Source: Candidatus Nitrosopumilus sp.
Lineage (GTDB): Archaea > Thermoproteota > Nitrososphaeria > Nitrososphaerales > Nitrosopumilaceae
NCBI GenBank assembly: GCA_029250275.1
Contig: JAPFBP010000009.1
Location: 1 to 36,548 of the forward strand
Length of the DNA stretch: 36,548 nucleotides
Direction of reading: 5' to 3'
Both the position numbers and the translations under genes were made by a program. This document shows, in pieces, positions 1 through 7,143 of this stretch. The notes under the pieces were generated by a model, which had not been told where the DNA came from, did not search any database, and saw nothing but the letters and a program-made list of their open reading frames with translations. Every line of letters starts with the position of its first letter. Position 1 is the first letter of the stretch.

Positions 1-62
1 TTGTTATTTTGACTTATCTTTGAATCTTCTGAGCTCATTTCAATTGATTCTAAATTCAGCAT
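1..62 (-). CDS. Start of a leftward gene, cut by the window edge
   Basis: An ATG at 62-60 on the minus strand opens a frame that runs without a stop to the left edge, giving about 20 residues starting MLNLESIEMSSEDSKISQNN. A second in-frame ATG lies at 38-36. A TATA-like AT-rich stretch (about 96-108) and an inverted repeat at 77-88 lie upstream, between the tRNA-Thr gene and this start. The visible N-terminus is polar and has no signal peptide or recognisable motif, so no function can be given. Being short, it could also be a chance frame, but promoter and operator-like sequence in the right place favour a gene. Confidence 0.5.
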   Translation of the reverse strand, partial: MLNLESIEMSSEDSKISQNN

Positions 63-76
63 ACTTATTCGTATTG

Positions 77-88
77 TCCGATTTCGGA
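77..88. promoter_or_regulatory. Inverted repeat, possible operator
   Basis: TCCGA-tt-TCGGA forms 5-bp arms around a 2-nt centre, unusually GC-rich for this AT-rich surrounding. It lies between the TATA-like region near 96-108 and the ATG at 62 of the leftward gene, where a repressor would block transcription. It could also fold as a small hairpin in the 5' leader. Confidence 0.3.
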
Positions 89-112
89 TTGAAGATATTT
101 TTAAAAATAAAG

Positions 113-186
113 AGCCAATGACGGGATCTGAACCCATGACCTATTGATTACAAATCAATTGCTCTACCAGGCTGAGCTACATTGGC
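113..186 (-). tRNA. tRNA-Thr(TGT)
   Basis: The minus strand folds as a complete cloverleaf: acceptor GCCAATG/CATTGGC, D stem GCTC/GAGC, anticodon stem ATTGA/TCAAT with loop TTTGTAA (anticodon TGT, reading ACA), and T arm ATGGG-TTCAGAT-CCCGT. The discriminator base is U, usual for archaeal tRNA-Thr. CCA is not encoded and no intron is seen. An AT-rich box around 195-210 could be its promoter. Confidence 0.96.
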
Positions 187-321
187 ACAAAATCAAATAA
201 AATTTTTCAAGGTTTAAAGTGTTACCAGTAGCCAGAATGTCTGGATTAACAAAAAATAATCCCGTAAAAACCGTAATTTCCTTCTCGGTTTTATTGGAAA
301 CTCACGTAAAGGAGATTAGAT

Positions 322-510
322 ATGAATAGTTTCCTTACAAAGAAAAAAGATAGCACTTCGTTTGATGAAGTATTATCTACTGCACCAAAAAGCACACAGT
401 CGAACAAGCGATATGGAATCAAACTACTTGGCAAAGATAATTGGAAATGCATACCACCACAAAGTTGGAGTTTGTGGGGTATCCTCGTATTGAAAAGTAA
501 ACAACTTTGA
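322..510 (+). pseudogene. Possible truncated tyrosine-recombinase N-terminus
   Basis: A 62-codon frame starts at an ATG preceded by a GGAG purine run. The first 35 or so residues (for example FDEVLSTAPKSTQSNKRY) are lysine- and serine-rich and loosely recall the SAM-like N-terminal DNA-binding part of archaeal tyrosine recombinases. From about base 435 the frame runs antisense to the zinc-ribbon tail of the next gene and its sequence becomes arbitrary. A remnant rather than a full gene is likely, since the catalytic R...HxxR...Y domain is absent. The tRNA-Thr nearby is a usual integration target, but it lies on the other strand and no attachment duplication was found. The family assignment is from impression only. 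Confidence 0.25.
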
Positions 511-582
511 TTTTTTACCGCATTTATTACAAAATTCTTGTTCTAATGTAGTATCTATATCACACTTTGGGCAGAGTTTGTT
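424..582 (-). pseudogene. Frameshifted C-terminal zinc ribbon of the TM2 protein
   Basis: Directly after the stop of the TM2 gene (581-583), a frame shifted by one base continues with NKLCPKCDIDTTLEQEFCNK, a rubredoxin-like knuckle pair C-P-K-C and C-N-K-C-G with 12 residues between. Skipping one T in GATTAAC at the TM2 stop would join HPWQD directly to NKLCPKC. This suggests an ancestral protein with zinc ribbons at both ends, broken by a one-base insertion, or a recoding site. After the ribbon the frame continues with unremarkable residues to a stop at 424, where the original end may have been lost. An overlapping separate small gene starting upstream (ATG at 654) is the alternative. Confidence 0.45.
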
Positions 583-1015
583 AATCTTGCCATGGATGTT
601 TGCCAGTCTGTTCAAGATGGTCATTGTAATGTTTACATTGTTTTCTAGCATCATATATCACCCAAATTGCAAATGGGATTAATATGATAAATCCAATTCC
701 AAACGTAACAAGTGTAATTATCGCTAAAACTATACCTACAATCAACAATACAATTCCACGAGTGATATTTCCAAGATAGATATGCCCAATTCCTACAAGA
801 CCAATTATTCCAAGAACTGTAAGAATTAGTGTTGTACCTTCAGATTTCCACTGCATTGGTCTTTGATTTGGATTATAATTTAGTGAGGGGGTACTGTAAT
901 TTGGTGAGTGGTTATTTGGTGGTGTGCCATTCACAACTGAACCACAATCTACACAGAATTTAGATTTAGATTCTTCAGGATTTTCTTTACCACATTTTAA
1001 ACAAATTGTACTCAA
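581..1015 (-). CDS. Zinc-ribbon TM2-like membrane protein
   Basis: A 144-residue protein from a TTG start. A TATA-like box on the minus strand (AGTATATCAC read on plus, 1036-1045) is centred about 26 bp upstream, so a leaderless TTG start fits. Residues 5-26 hold a zinc ribbon (CLKCG...FCVDCG). A Pro/Asn-rich linker follows to about residue 55, then two long hydrophobic segments (about 60-85 and 88-120) separated by a short polar turn with a G-HIYLG motif, as in TM2 domains. The tail is charged and ends HPWQD. TM2 proteins are membrane proteins of poorly known role. The downstream frame encodes a further zinc ribbon that this stop cuts off (see the 424-582 entry). Confidence 0.8.
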   Translation of the reverse strand: MSTICLKCGKENPEESKSKFCVDCGSVVNGTPPNNHSPNYSTPSLNYNPNQRPMQWKSEGTTLILTVLGIIGLVGIGHIYLGNITRGIVLLIVGIVLAIITLVTFGIGFIILIPFAIWVIYDARKQCKHYNDHLEQTGKHPWQD

Positions 1016-1381
1016 TATTTAGAATAAAATAATCTAGTATATCACGGTATTGAAATGTATGATGATGAACTATTTTCCTAAAACACTATTGATACAACGG
1101 TCTTTTATCATCTCACCCAATTCGAATGATTGAAGATACCCCATATTATTTTCACAATTAACTTATTTTAATGATGGGGGATGTCTGGTTTAGCATTCAC
1201 AAATCCTTTAGCTAACGAAACCTTTTTAGCTGATTATGTTTGATACTTACCATGAACGCCATTAAAGGCGACATTATGGCATCTGGTAAAGTGTTACCTG
1301 AGGTTAATTTGAAAATGATATTATTTTAAAATTCATGAAAACACAGTCAGTTTATAATAATGCCCTATTTTGATACCAATT
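1016..1381. other. Stretch without an assured gene
   Basis: It carries the promoter of the leftward TM2 gene (about 1036-1045) and that of the rightward small membrane protein (1351-1360). In between is a 25-codon plus-strand frame at 1252-1329 (MNAIKGDIMASGKVLPEVNL...) whose composition looks coding but which I cannot assign. It may be a gene scrap. Its segment TAAAGTGTTACC (1287-1298) is repeated at 215-226. Confidence 0.5.
1351..1360 (+). promoter_or_regulatory. TATA box of the small membrane protein
   Basis: TTTATAATAA is centred about 27 bp before the ATG at 1382, the spacing expected for a leaderless archaeal transcript. It favours the ATG over the TTG four codons upstream. Confidence 0.55.
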
Positions 1382-1612
1382 ATGAGATACATCGAACCAA
1401 ATCGAGTCAAGATTTTGATGATGATGTTTTTTGCTACTGGTGCAATCGGGATAGTTATTGGATTGTCTCCTATTTCTCCACCTTCTATGACTATGATGAT
1501 CACTTTCATGGGTGTGATTAACATTGGATTGGGTGCTTTCTTTACATTCATCTTTCTAACACAGATTCAAAGTCAACCTGATAAAAGAAAGAAGAAAAGA
1601 ACAACTGACTGA
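1382..1612 (+). CDS. Small two-helix membrane protein, unknown
   Basis: A 76-residue protein. After a short charged start (MRYIEPNRVK) come two hydrophobic helices, about residues 11-30 (with GAIGIVIG) and 38-62 (GVINIGLGAFFTFIFL), followed by a strongly basic tail with the run KRKKKR. The helix pair with a cytoplasmic basic tail predicts an inner-membrane hairpin. The ATG was chosen because the TATA box is centred 27 bp upstream; a TTG at 1370 would add four residues. An antisense frame at 1333-1551 is a shadow. No family is recognised. Confidence 0.65.
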   Translation: MRYIEPNRVKILMMMFFATGAIGIVIGLSPISPPSMTMMITFMGVINIGLGAFFTFIFLTQIQSQPDKRKKKRTTD

Positions 1613-1682
1613 GTATTATCTATAACTTTAAAATTTTCTAAAGTTTTACCTTCAATTAAGATATAAATAATAACTCTCTTTC

Positions 1683-2246
1683 ATGAATTCAGAAATGCTA
1701 AGCTTAGTTGCAAAGAATTTATTTCTTACAAAAGGAAAAGGGGTTCACGACGATAGGCTAACTAGTTTTGAATATGCTCTTAGGGATGCTGGTATTGCAG
1801 GAACCAATCTTGTTTTGATTTCAAGTATTTTTCCTCCTCAAGCAAAATTAATTTCTAGAAAAGAAGGTTTAAAAAAAATTTCACCTGGGCAAATTTTATT
1901 TACAATCTATTCAAAAAATCAAACAAATGAGCCTCATAGAGTATGTGCTGCATCTGTTGGTCTTGCTCAACCAAAGGATAAATCCAGATATGGATATCTT
2001 TCTGAATACGAATCTTATGGGCAAAATGAAATTCAAGCCGGTGATTATGCTGAGGATATTGCAGCCCAAATGCTTGCATCTTCTTTAGGAATTCCTTTTG
2101 ATGCTGATAAAGCATGGAATGAAAAGAGACAACAATGGTCAATTTCTGGAGAAATTTACAAAACTCATAATATTACTCAAGCTACTAAAGGTGATAAAGA
2201 TGGAAAATGGACAACTGTTTTTGCTGCCGCAGTTCTTTTATTGTAA
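1683..2246 (+). CDS. pdaD: Pyruvoyl-dependent arginine decarboxylase
   Basis: A 187-residue proenzyme of the PvlArgDC family, which converts arginine to agmatine and CO2, the first step of archaeal polyamine synthesis. The self-cleavage site is visible as ISS-IFPP, Ser47-Ser48: cleavage between the serines would give a beta chain and an alpha chain headed by a pyruvoyl group made from Ser48. Later blocks fit the family: SVGLA near residue 91, and YAEDIAAQMLASSLGI near 130-145, with an invariant-looking Glu in AED. A TATA-like ATATAAATAA (1661-1670) lies just upstream. An ATG four codons later could also be the start. Its stop directly abuts that of the convergent gene. The length is slightly above that of the Methanocaldococcus enzyme. 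Confidence 0.9.
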   Translation: MNSEMLSLVAKNLFLTKGKGVHDDRLTSFEYALRDAGIAGTNLVLISSIFPPQAKLISRKEGLKKISPGQILFTIYSKNQTNEPHRVCAASVGLAQPKDKSRYGYLSEYESYGQNEIQAGDYAEDIAAQMLASSLGIPFDADKAWNEKRQQWSISGEIYKTHNITQATKGDKDGKWTTVFAAAVLLL

Positions 2247-3395
2247 TTATTTTTTGTATCCTTTAAGATAAAACATTGCAGCTGCAATTGCAACTATTGT
2301 AATTATGATTACAACTATGATTGATTCATCAACTTCTAATTTTTCTGTTTGTAACTTTTTTCCTCCCAAAGAAAATTCTAATTCTTGATTACTAACAATT
2401 GTCTTTTCACCGAAAATATATTTGCCTTGAATTATTTGTCCTTCTTTAGGATCAAAAATCCATCCCTCTTTTGTTATGTCTAGAGGAATTTCTTCATTAT
2501 CTATGGTTTGAGTTTGAAGAATATTTCCATTAACATCTGAAAAGTTGGTGTTTTCAGTAGACAATATTACAACTTGAATAATTGAATTTAGAGGATAAAA
2601 TCCAGTAGAGAAATACTCTGATCTATACAATTCATCTGTTTTCAAAAATTCTAGTGGCTTGATTTTATCAATGTTTGATGCTATTCCTGAATAATTAGTT
2701 GACAGTCTTAATTGAAGTAATGATTTATTTTCTGATGGTATTATAGTAAACGTCATTTTTGCGTTCTCATCTGTTGAAAGATTTTTTGCAACATCATAAA
2801 ATCCTCCTGAATTTCTGATGATTTTTGGAATTAGAATGGATGATATTTTTTCATACATGGAATGGGTGTCTTCCATGGGCATTGTGTATACTGCAGAAAT
2901 AGTTCCTTTACCTGAAATTATTCCTGATGTTTGCAGAGATACATTTGCCTCATCACTAGGCTGAATGAATGTGGAGTGCAGTTTTGCTTTTGTGTCAAAT
3001 ATTCCATTTATTTCATCGATGAATTGATTTGATATTTTCAATGTTGAATTTTGTATTGCTGGAAAATTTTTATCTGCTGCATTTCTTTTAACATTTATTA
3101 TTATACATGATTCTCCATGAACTCCTAAAATACATTCATCTTCATTTGTTATAATTACTGCTGAAATATTACCATTTTCTCTAATTCTTTGTTCTAATTC
3201 AGATGGGATTTTAATTTCTTGAATACTTGTACTTTGTAATGTTATAGATGCTGTAACATTTTGAGATATTCTCTTATCTACAATAATTTGTGCGATTTCT
3301 TGAAACGTAGCAAGGCTCATTTCTTGTGAATATGCATAGTTTGCTGAAATTCCAATTAACACCATTATTGTAAAGAGAACAATCATTTGTTGCAT
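2247..3395 (-). CDS. Secreted, membrane-anchored protein of unknown function
   Basis: A 382-residue protein. Residues 1-23 form a signal peptide (hydrophobic core LFTIMVLIGISA, likely cut after AYS). A long Ser/Thr/Asn-rich extracellular part follows with many N-x-S/T sequons (for example NVTAS, NLSTD, NYSG, NFSD) and two cysteines close together (DEC-ILGVHGES-C near 86-97) that could form a disulfide. Residues about 357-377 form a single hydrophobic helix followed by KGYKK, so the protein should be anchored with a short cytoplasmic tail. No catalytic motif is seen. A cell-surface or S-layer-associated role is a guess from topology only. Confidence 0.75.
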   Translation of the reverse strand: MQQMIVLFTIMVLIGISANYAYSQEMSLATFQEIAQIIVDKRISQNVTASITLQSTSIQEIKIPSELEQRIRENGNISAVIITNEDECILGVHGESCIIINVKRNAADKNFPAIQNSTLKISNQFIDEINGIFDTKAKLHSTFIQPSDEANVSLQTSGIISGKGTISAVYTMPMEDTHSMYEKISSILIPKIIRNSGGFYDVAKNLSTDENAKMTFTIIPSENKSLLQLRLSTNYSGIASNIDKIKPLEFLKTDELYRSEYFSTGFYPLNSIIQVVILSTENTNFSDVNGNILQTQTIDNEEIPLDITKEGWIFDPKEGQIIQGKYIFGEKTIVSNQELEFSLGGKKLQTEKLEVDESIIVVIIITIVAIAAAMFYLKGYKK

Positions 3396-3528
3396 ATATC
3401 ATCCTTCCAAAAATGAAATTATTAAATTTACTCCTATTTCCATGTGAATGTTATTTGATTTGTTTATTTTTTATAAAAATAATTTATCTGGTAACTAATA
3501 TTCCAATAAATACTACTATCAAGATAGT

Positions 3529-4101
3529 ATGGCACTAATCTCTGTTCTCGCTGATCTTTTTCAAAACCCTATCATTCAACTAGTTGCTGTTTTGAGTGCT
3601 TTTGGGATAGGATTATTTCAAGGAATCATTATTGGGAGGGCAATACTTGTACGATTTCCTCGTTTACAAAATCATGTAAAAACTGTATCAGTTACAATGT
3701 TTATCTTATTTTTGATAAATGCTCTATTGAGTGTACCTCGATTCGCCTCACCTAAAAAAATTATCATTTCTAATTTATCTGTAAATAGTCCTAGCGAACT
3801 TACATCTTTCATTTTTTTGATATTTGGAGTGAATACTGAATTTCTAACTGTATTGGCAATTTCTGTCACCGTGATGAGTTTTGTTGTCTTGAAATTTACA
3901 AACCTTAATGTGGTAACCAAAGGATTTGTTTTCTTTTTTAGTGCATTAATTTTGATATTGACTGCTGTTAGTAGATTCACTGATCTTACTCCTAGTACTT
4001 TTGAAGTGTTGTTGTATTTCCTATATCAAATGGGAATCACTATTGGAATTTTGATGGGCTCCATCAGAAAAATTAAACCTAAAAAATTAAACTTCAAATA
4101 A
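3529..4101 (+). CDS. Multi-pass membrane protein, unknown
   Basis: A 190-residue protein with about five or six hydrophobic segments: residues 12-38 (a Gly-rich helix with FGIGLFQGIIIG), 53-70, 90-108, 108-122, 130-147 and 160-177, then a basic tail rich in lysine (RKIKPKKLNFK). No conserved polar or catalytic residues stand out, so neither transporter nor enzyme can be named. The start is the ATG after an AT-rich promoter region at about 3490-3513. A TATA box 10 bp past its stop belongs to the candidate small RNA. Confidence 0.7.
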   Translation: MALISVLADLFQNPIIQLVAVLSAFGIGLFQGIIIGRAILVRFPRLQNHVKTVSVTMFILFLINALLSVPRFASPKKIIISNLSVNSPSELTSFIFLIFGVNTEFLTVLAISVTVMSFVVLKFTNLNVVTKGFVFFFSALILILTAVSRFTDLTPSTFEVLLYFLYQMGITIGILMGSIRKIKPKKLNFK

Positions 4102-4110
4102 GTTCAAACG

Positions 4111-4118
4111 TTTAAATC
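4111..4118 (+). promoter_or_regulatory. TATA box of the candidate small RNA
   Basis: TTTAAATC is centred about 26 bp before base 4141, just outside the stop of the upstream membrane protein gene. It is the best promoter candidate for the structured segment downstream. Confidence 0.4.
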
Positions 4119-4140
4119 AGATTATGATTGTCTTGGAATT

Positions 4141-4203
4141 GACATCGAATTCAAACCGTTCGGGGAACAAGCTGGCAGTCCATGCGTTGGACTGTCAGCC
4201 CCA
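4141..4203 (+). ncRNA. Candidate structured small RNA with a 12-bp hairpin
   Basis: Bases 4171-4182 pair with 4188-4199 in a 12-bp stem (GCTGGCAGTCCA against TGGACTGTCAGC, one G-U pair) closed by a TGCGT loop. A further GGG (4163-4165) can pair with CCC (4200-4202), leaving AACAA bulged on one side. An alternative small hairpin GTTC-GGG-GAAC (4158-4168) overlaps the lower part. The segment is clearly richer in G+C than the surrounding DNA. It has a TATA box at the right distance and ends in an AT-rich run. No tRNA, SRP or RNase P features are seen. Archaeal termination does not need hairpins, so a plain terminator is less likely, though the spot lies between convergent genes. Confidence 0.45.
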
Positions 4204-4215
4204 TTTATCTAAAAT

Positions 4216-5988
4216 CTAGGTTAATGATGAGAGTGTTTTTACTTGTTCTTTGATGTAGTCAAAACCTTCTTGCCAGAATTTTGGACTTGTTATGTCAAAG
4301 CCGTATTCTGATAGGAGTTTTTCTGGTCTTTTAGAACCCCCTGCTTCAAGAATGCTCATGTATGCGGGAACAAAGTCTTTTCCTTCTTTTTTGTATCTTT
4401 GAAACAATGACAAAGCTAGTAAATTACCAAATGAATATGCATAACAGTAAAACGGTGTATGATAAAAGTGTGGAATACAACTCCACTCTATTGCAAAGTC
4501 ATCTGATATACTTACTGAGTTTCCAAATTGAACTTTGAGGTTTTGTAAATATGTTTTTGAAATTTCATCTATTGTGGTTCCCTCCCCAATCTGTTTATGT
4601 ACATCAACTTCAAAGATTGTGAAAAATGATTGCCTTAGAATTGTAGCATATAGATCATCAATTTTTCTAGATAACATTGCCTTTTTTTCATCATCAGAAA
4701 TTTTGTTTGACAAATTATCATACAACAATAATTCTGAAAAAGTTGATGCAGTTTCTGCTAATGGTAACGGGGCATCTTGAACAAGAATTGATCTATCTTG
4801 TGCTGCTTGACTGTGAACTGCATGACCTAACTCATGAGCCAAAGTAAAAACATCTCTTGATTTTCCAGTAAAATTCACCAATACAAAAGGTGTAATTTTT
4901 GGAGTAAGTGTACTACAAAAGGCACCGTCTCTTTTTCCTTGTCTTATGGCCGAATCAATGTGGTTTTCATTGAATATTTTTCTTGCATATTCTTCCAATG
5001 TACTGTTAAATTTTCCAAGAGACTCAAAAACCAATTTTACTGATTTATCATAAGAATAATTTTTTTCTTTAATGTTTGCTGCTGCTGGTGCATACAGGTC
5101 ATACCTTCGTAATTTTTTCATTTTTAACATTTTTGCTTTTTGAATAAAGAATTTTTGAAATACTGGTGAATTTTTTTTACAAACTGTGAGTAGAGACTCT
5201 ATAGTTTTATCATCTATATCATTTCCAATATTCCTCATTGAGATTGGTGATTTGTACCCTCTAATGTCAATACCTTCATCTTTCCAATTTTGGACAATAT
5301 TTTGATATATCTCTCCCACCACTCCTTTATTTTCAAAATATTTGGAAAGAATGGTTTTGTATGCTGTTTCTCGAACTTTTGGATTTGTACTTCTTACATA
5401 GTTTGTGAGTTCCTCACGTGTCATCACTTTATTTTTATTTCCAATTTTCATTTTATATTCATAGGAATTAGTTATCTTGTCATAGAGTTTTACAAGTGCA
5501 GATATCCCTGTTACATCTAATGTGTTTATGATTCGTTCTTCAGGTTCACTTAATGCATATTTTGCAAATAGTCTTTTATGTGAAAGATACTCTGTAATTT
5601 CACCTGCATCTTTCATGAGTCTTTTTGCATTTTTCTCATCGACTTTTATTTTCCACCATAAATCAAAAAATAAAATTTTATTTGATATTTCAGAACCAAG
5701 TTTTGACATCTTTGTCATTAGAGATGTTGCTTCATCTGATTGTGTATCTGATGAATATGATAATGATGCATAACCTCCAATCCTACTCATATTTTCAGAA
5801 ATTTTTTCTACTTGATGAAGAATGTCCATAAATTGTTTAGATGACATTTTTGGATTTAATTTTGATTTGATTTTTTCAAACTTTTTTGCCTGATTTTCTA
5901 ATTCTTGAATTTGTTTTTGAAATGCAGGGCTTTTTGGATTCTTCACTAGTTCTGATAGATCCCATTTACCTAACTGATATAATGACAT
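4216..5988 (-). CDS. pepF: Oligoendopeptidase F (M3B metallopeptidase)
   Basis: A 590-residue cytoplasmic zinc peptidase that trims short peptides. The zinc site is visible as HELGH at about residue 385 in the context TLAHELGHAVHSQAA, with the downstream glutamate ligand in LAETASTFSE about 25 residues later. The N-terminal third is helical with few motifs, as in the family. Toward the C-terminus, HFYHTPFYCYAYSFG carries the His and Tyr residues that shape the M3 active site. Length matches PepF (about 600). It starts at an ATG with an AT-rich promoter about 30 bp upstream. The gene faces TFB across a 218-bp divergent spacer and appears monocistronic. Confidence 0.95.
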   Translation of the reverse strand: MSLYQLGKWDLSELVKNPKSPAFQKQIQELENQAKKFEKIKSKLNPKMSSKQFMDILHQVEKISENMSRIGGYASLSYSSDTQSDEATSLMTKMSKLGSEISNKILFFDLWWKIKVDEKNAKRLMKDAGEITEYLSHKRLFAKYALSEPEERIINTLDVTGISALVKLYDKITNSYEYKMKIGNKNKVMTREELTNYVRSTNPKVRETAYKTILSKYFENKGVVGEIYQNIVQNWKDEGIDIRGYKSPISMRNIGNDIDDKTIESLLTVCKKNSPVFQKFFIQKAKMLKMKKLRRYDLYAPAAANIKEKNYSYDKSVKLVFESLGKFNSTLEEYARKIFNENHIDSAIRQGKRDGAFCSTLTPKITPFVLVNFTGKSRDVFTLAHELGHAVHSQAAQDRSILVQDAPLPLAETASTFSELLLYDNLSNKISDDEKKAMLSRKIDDLYATILRQSFFTIFEVDVHKQIGEGTTIDEISKTYLQNLKVQFGNSVSISDDFAIEWSCIPHFYHTPFYCYAYSFGNLLALSLFQRYKKEGKDFVPAYMSILEAGGSKRPEKLLSEYGFDITSPKFWQEGFDYIKEQVKTLSSLT

Positions 5989-6206
5989 CTGAGTTTGTTG
6001 CTTTGTAACTATTAAAAAATGAAATGGTGCTTAGGATATCTGTATAATTTCTGAAATTTATCTTAAAAAACAAAAATATTACTACAAATCTCCTTTTTAT
6101 GGCCTTTTTGAGAAATTATATTTAATCGATCTAGGCTCAATTTCCGCTAAAAATTATTAAAAAAATGGGTTATTATAGGAAATCAACAGCGCAATATTGA
6201 ATTCCT

Positions 6207-7139
6207 TTGGTTTTAGAAATTATTAAAGCAAATTCGACATGTGGTCGTTGTGGAAAAAATTCCATGTTGTCTGACAATGTTACTGGAGAGAGATTCTGTG
6301 GAAAATGTGGTTTTGTTATTACTGAGACTTTACAAGATTCTGGTCCTGAATGGAGATCATTTTCAAAAGAAGGCGGCGCAGATCCAACTCGTACTGGTGC
6401 GCCAACATCATTAGCAATGCACGATAGAGGACTTGCAACAATCATTAGTCCTATGAATAAAGATTCTTCTGGAAAACCTCTTACGTCAACAATGAAGAGT
6501 ACTATTGAAAGACTAAGAACATGGGATAGCAGAAGTAAAGTTAATGCTTCTTCTGATAAAAATCTCAGACAAGCCCTAAGTGAATTATCAACATTAAAAG
6601 ACAAACTTTCGTTATCTGATGCAGTTATTGAAAAAGCATCATACATTTACAGAAAAGCATTGGAGAAAGGTCTCGTCAAAGGTCGTTCTATTTCTGCATT
6701 AATTGCCGCATCTCTTTATGCTGCATGTAGGGATACTGAAACTCCTAGAACTCTAAAAGATGTTGCTGATGCAGGTAATATTAAGAAAAAAGATATTTCA
6801 AGATGTTATAGAATTTTACATCAAGAATTAGAATTAAAAATGCCAGTTGTAGATCCAGTACAATGCGTTGCAAGAATTGCAAGCTCAATTGGAATCACAG
6901 AAAAAACAAAACGATTTGCAGTTAAAGTACTTAGAGATGCACAGGCACATGAAGAATCTGCTGGAAAGGATCCAATGGGATTGGCCGCAGCAGCATTGTA
7001 TTTGTCCTGTGTGAAAAACGGTGAGGATAAAACTCAGCGAGATATTGCAGAAGCAGCAAATGTTACAGAAGTGACAATTAGAAATAGATACAAAGGCTTG
7101 CGATTAGACCAAAATATGGATACACTGGGAGGCAAATGA
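6207..7139 (+). CDS. tfb: Transcription initiation factor B (TFB)
   Basis: A 310-residue TFIIB homologue that bridges TBP-DNA and RNA polymerase. The N-terminal zinc ribbon uses Cys12, Cys15, Cys31 and Cys34 (CGRC...CGKC). The B-reader/linker (about 38-75) contains the conserved EWRSF and TRTGAPTSLAMHDRG-like stretch. Two cyclin repeats follow, about 115-205 and 210-300, the second with a helix-turn-helix in RDIAEAANVTEVTIRNRY that would contact BRE. A stop lies only 9 bp upstream in frame, so the TTG at 6207 is the earliest and natural start. TBP begins 4 bp after its stop, pointing to one transcript for both basal factors. Organisms of this group carry several TFBs. Confidence 0.97.
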   Translation: MVLEIIKANSTCGRCGKNSMLSDNVTGERFCGKCGFVITETLQDSGPEWRSFSKEGGADPTRTGAPTSLAMHDRGLATIISPMNKDSSGKPLTSTMKSTIERLRTWDSRSKVNASSDKNLRQALSELSTLKDKLSLSDAVIEKASYIYRKALEKGLVKGRSISALIAASLYAACRDTETPRTLKDVADAGNIKKKDISRCYRILHQELELKMPVVDPVQCVARIASSIGITEKTKRFAVKVLRDAQAHEESAGKDPMGLAAAALYLSCVKNGEDKTQRDIAEAANVTEVTIRNRYKGLRLDQNMDTLGGK

Positions 7140-7143
7140 AAAT

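Noticed and set aside
1055-1130. Possible C/D box sRNA starting with ATGATGA near 1061
   Set aside because: No D box (CTGA) at suitable distance and no C'/D' pair.
6173-6646. 157-codon frame antisense to tfb
   Set aside because: Overlaps the zinc ribbon and linker of TFB, which are beyond doubt; no promoter of its own.
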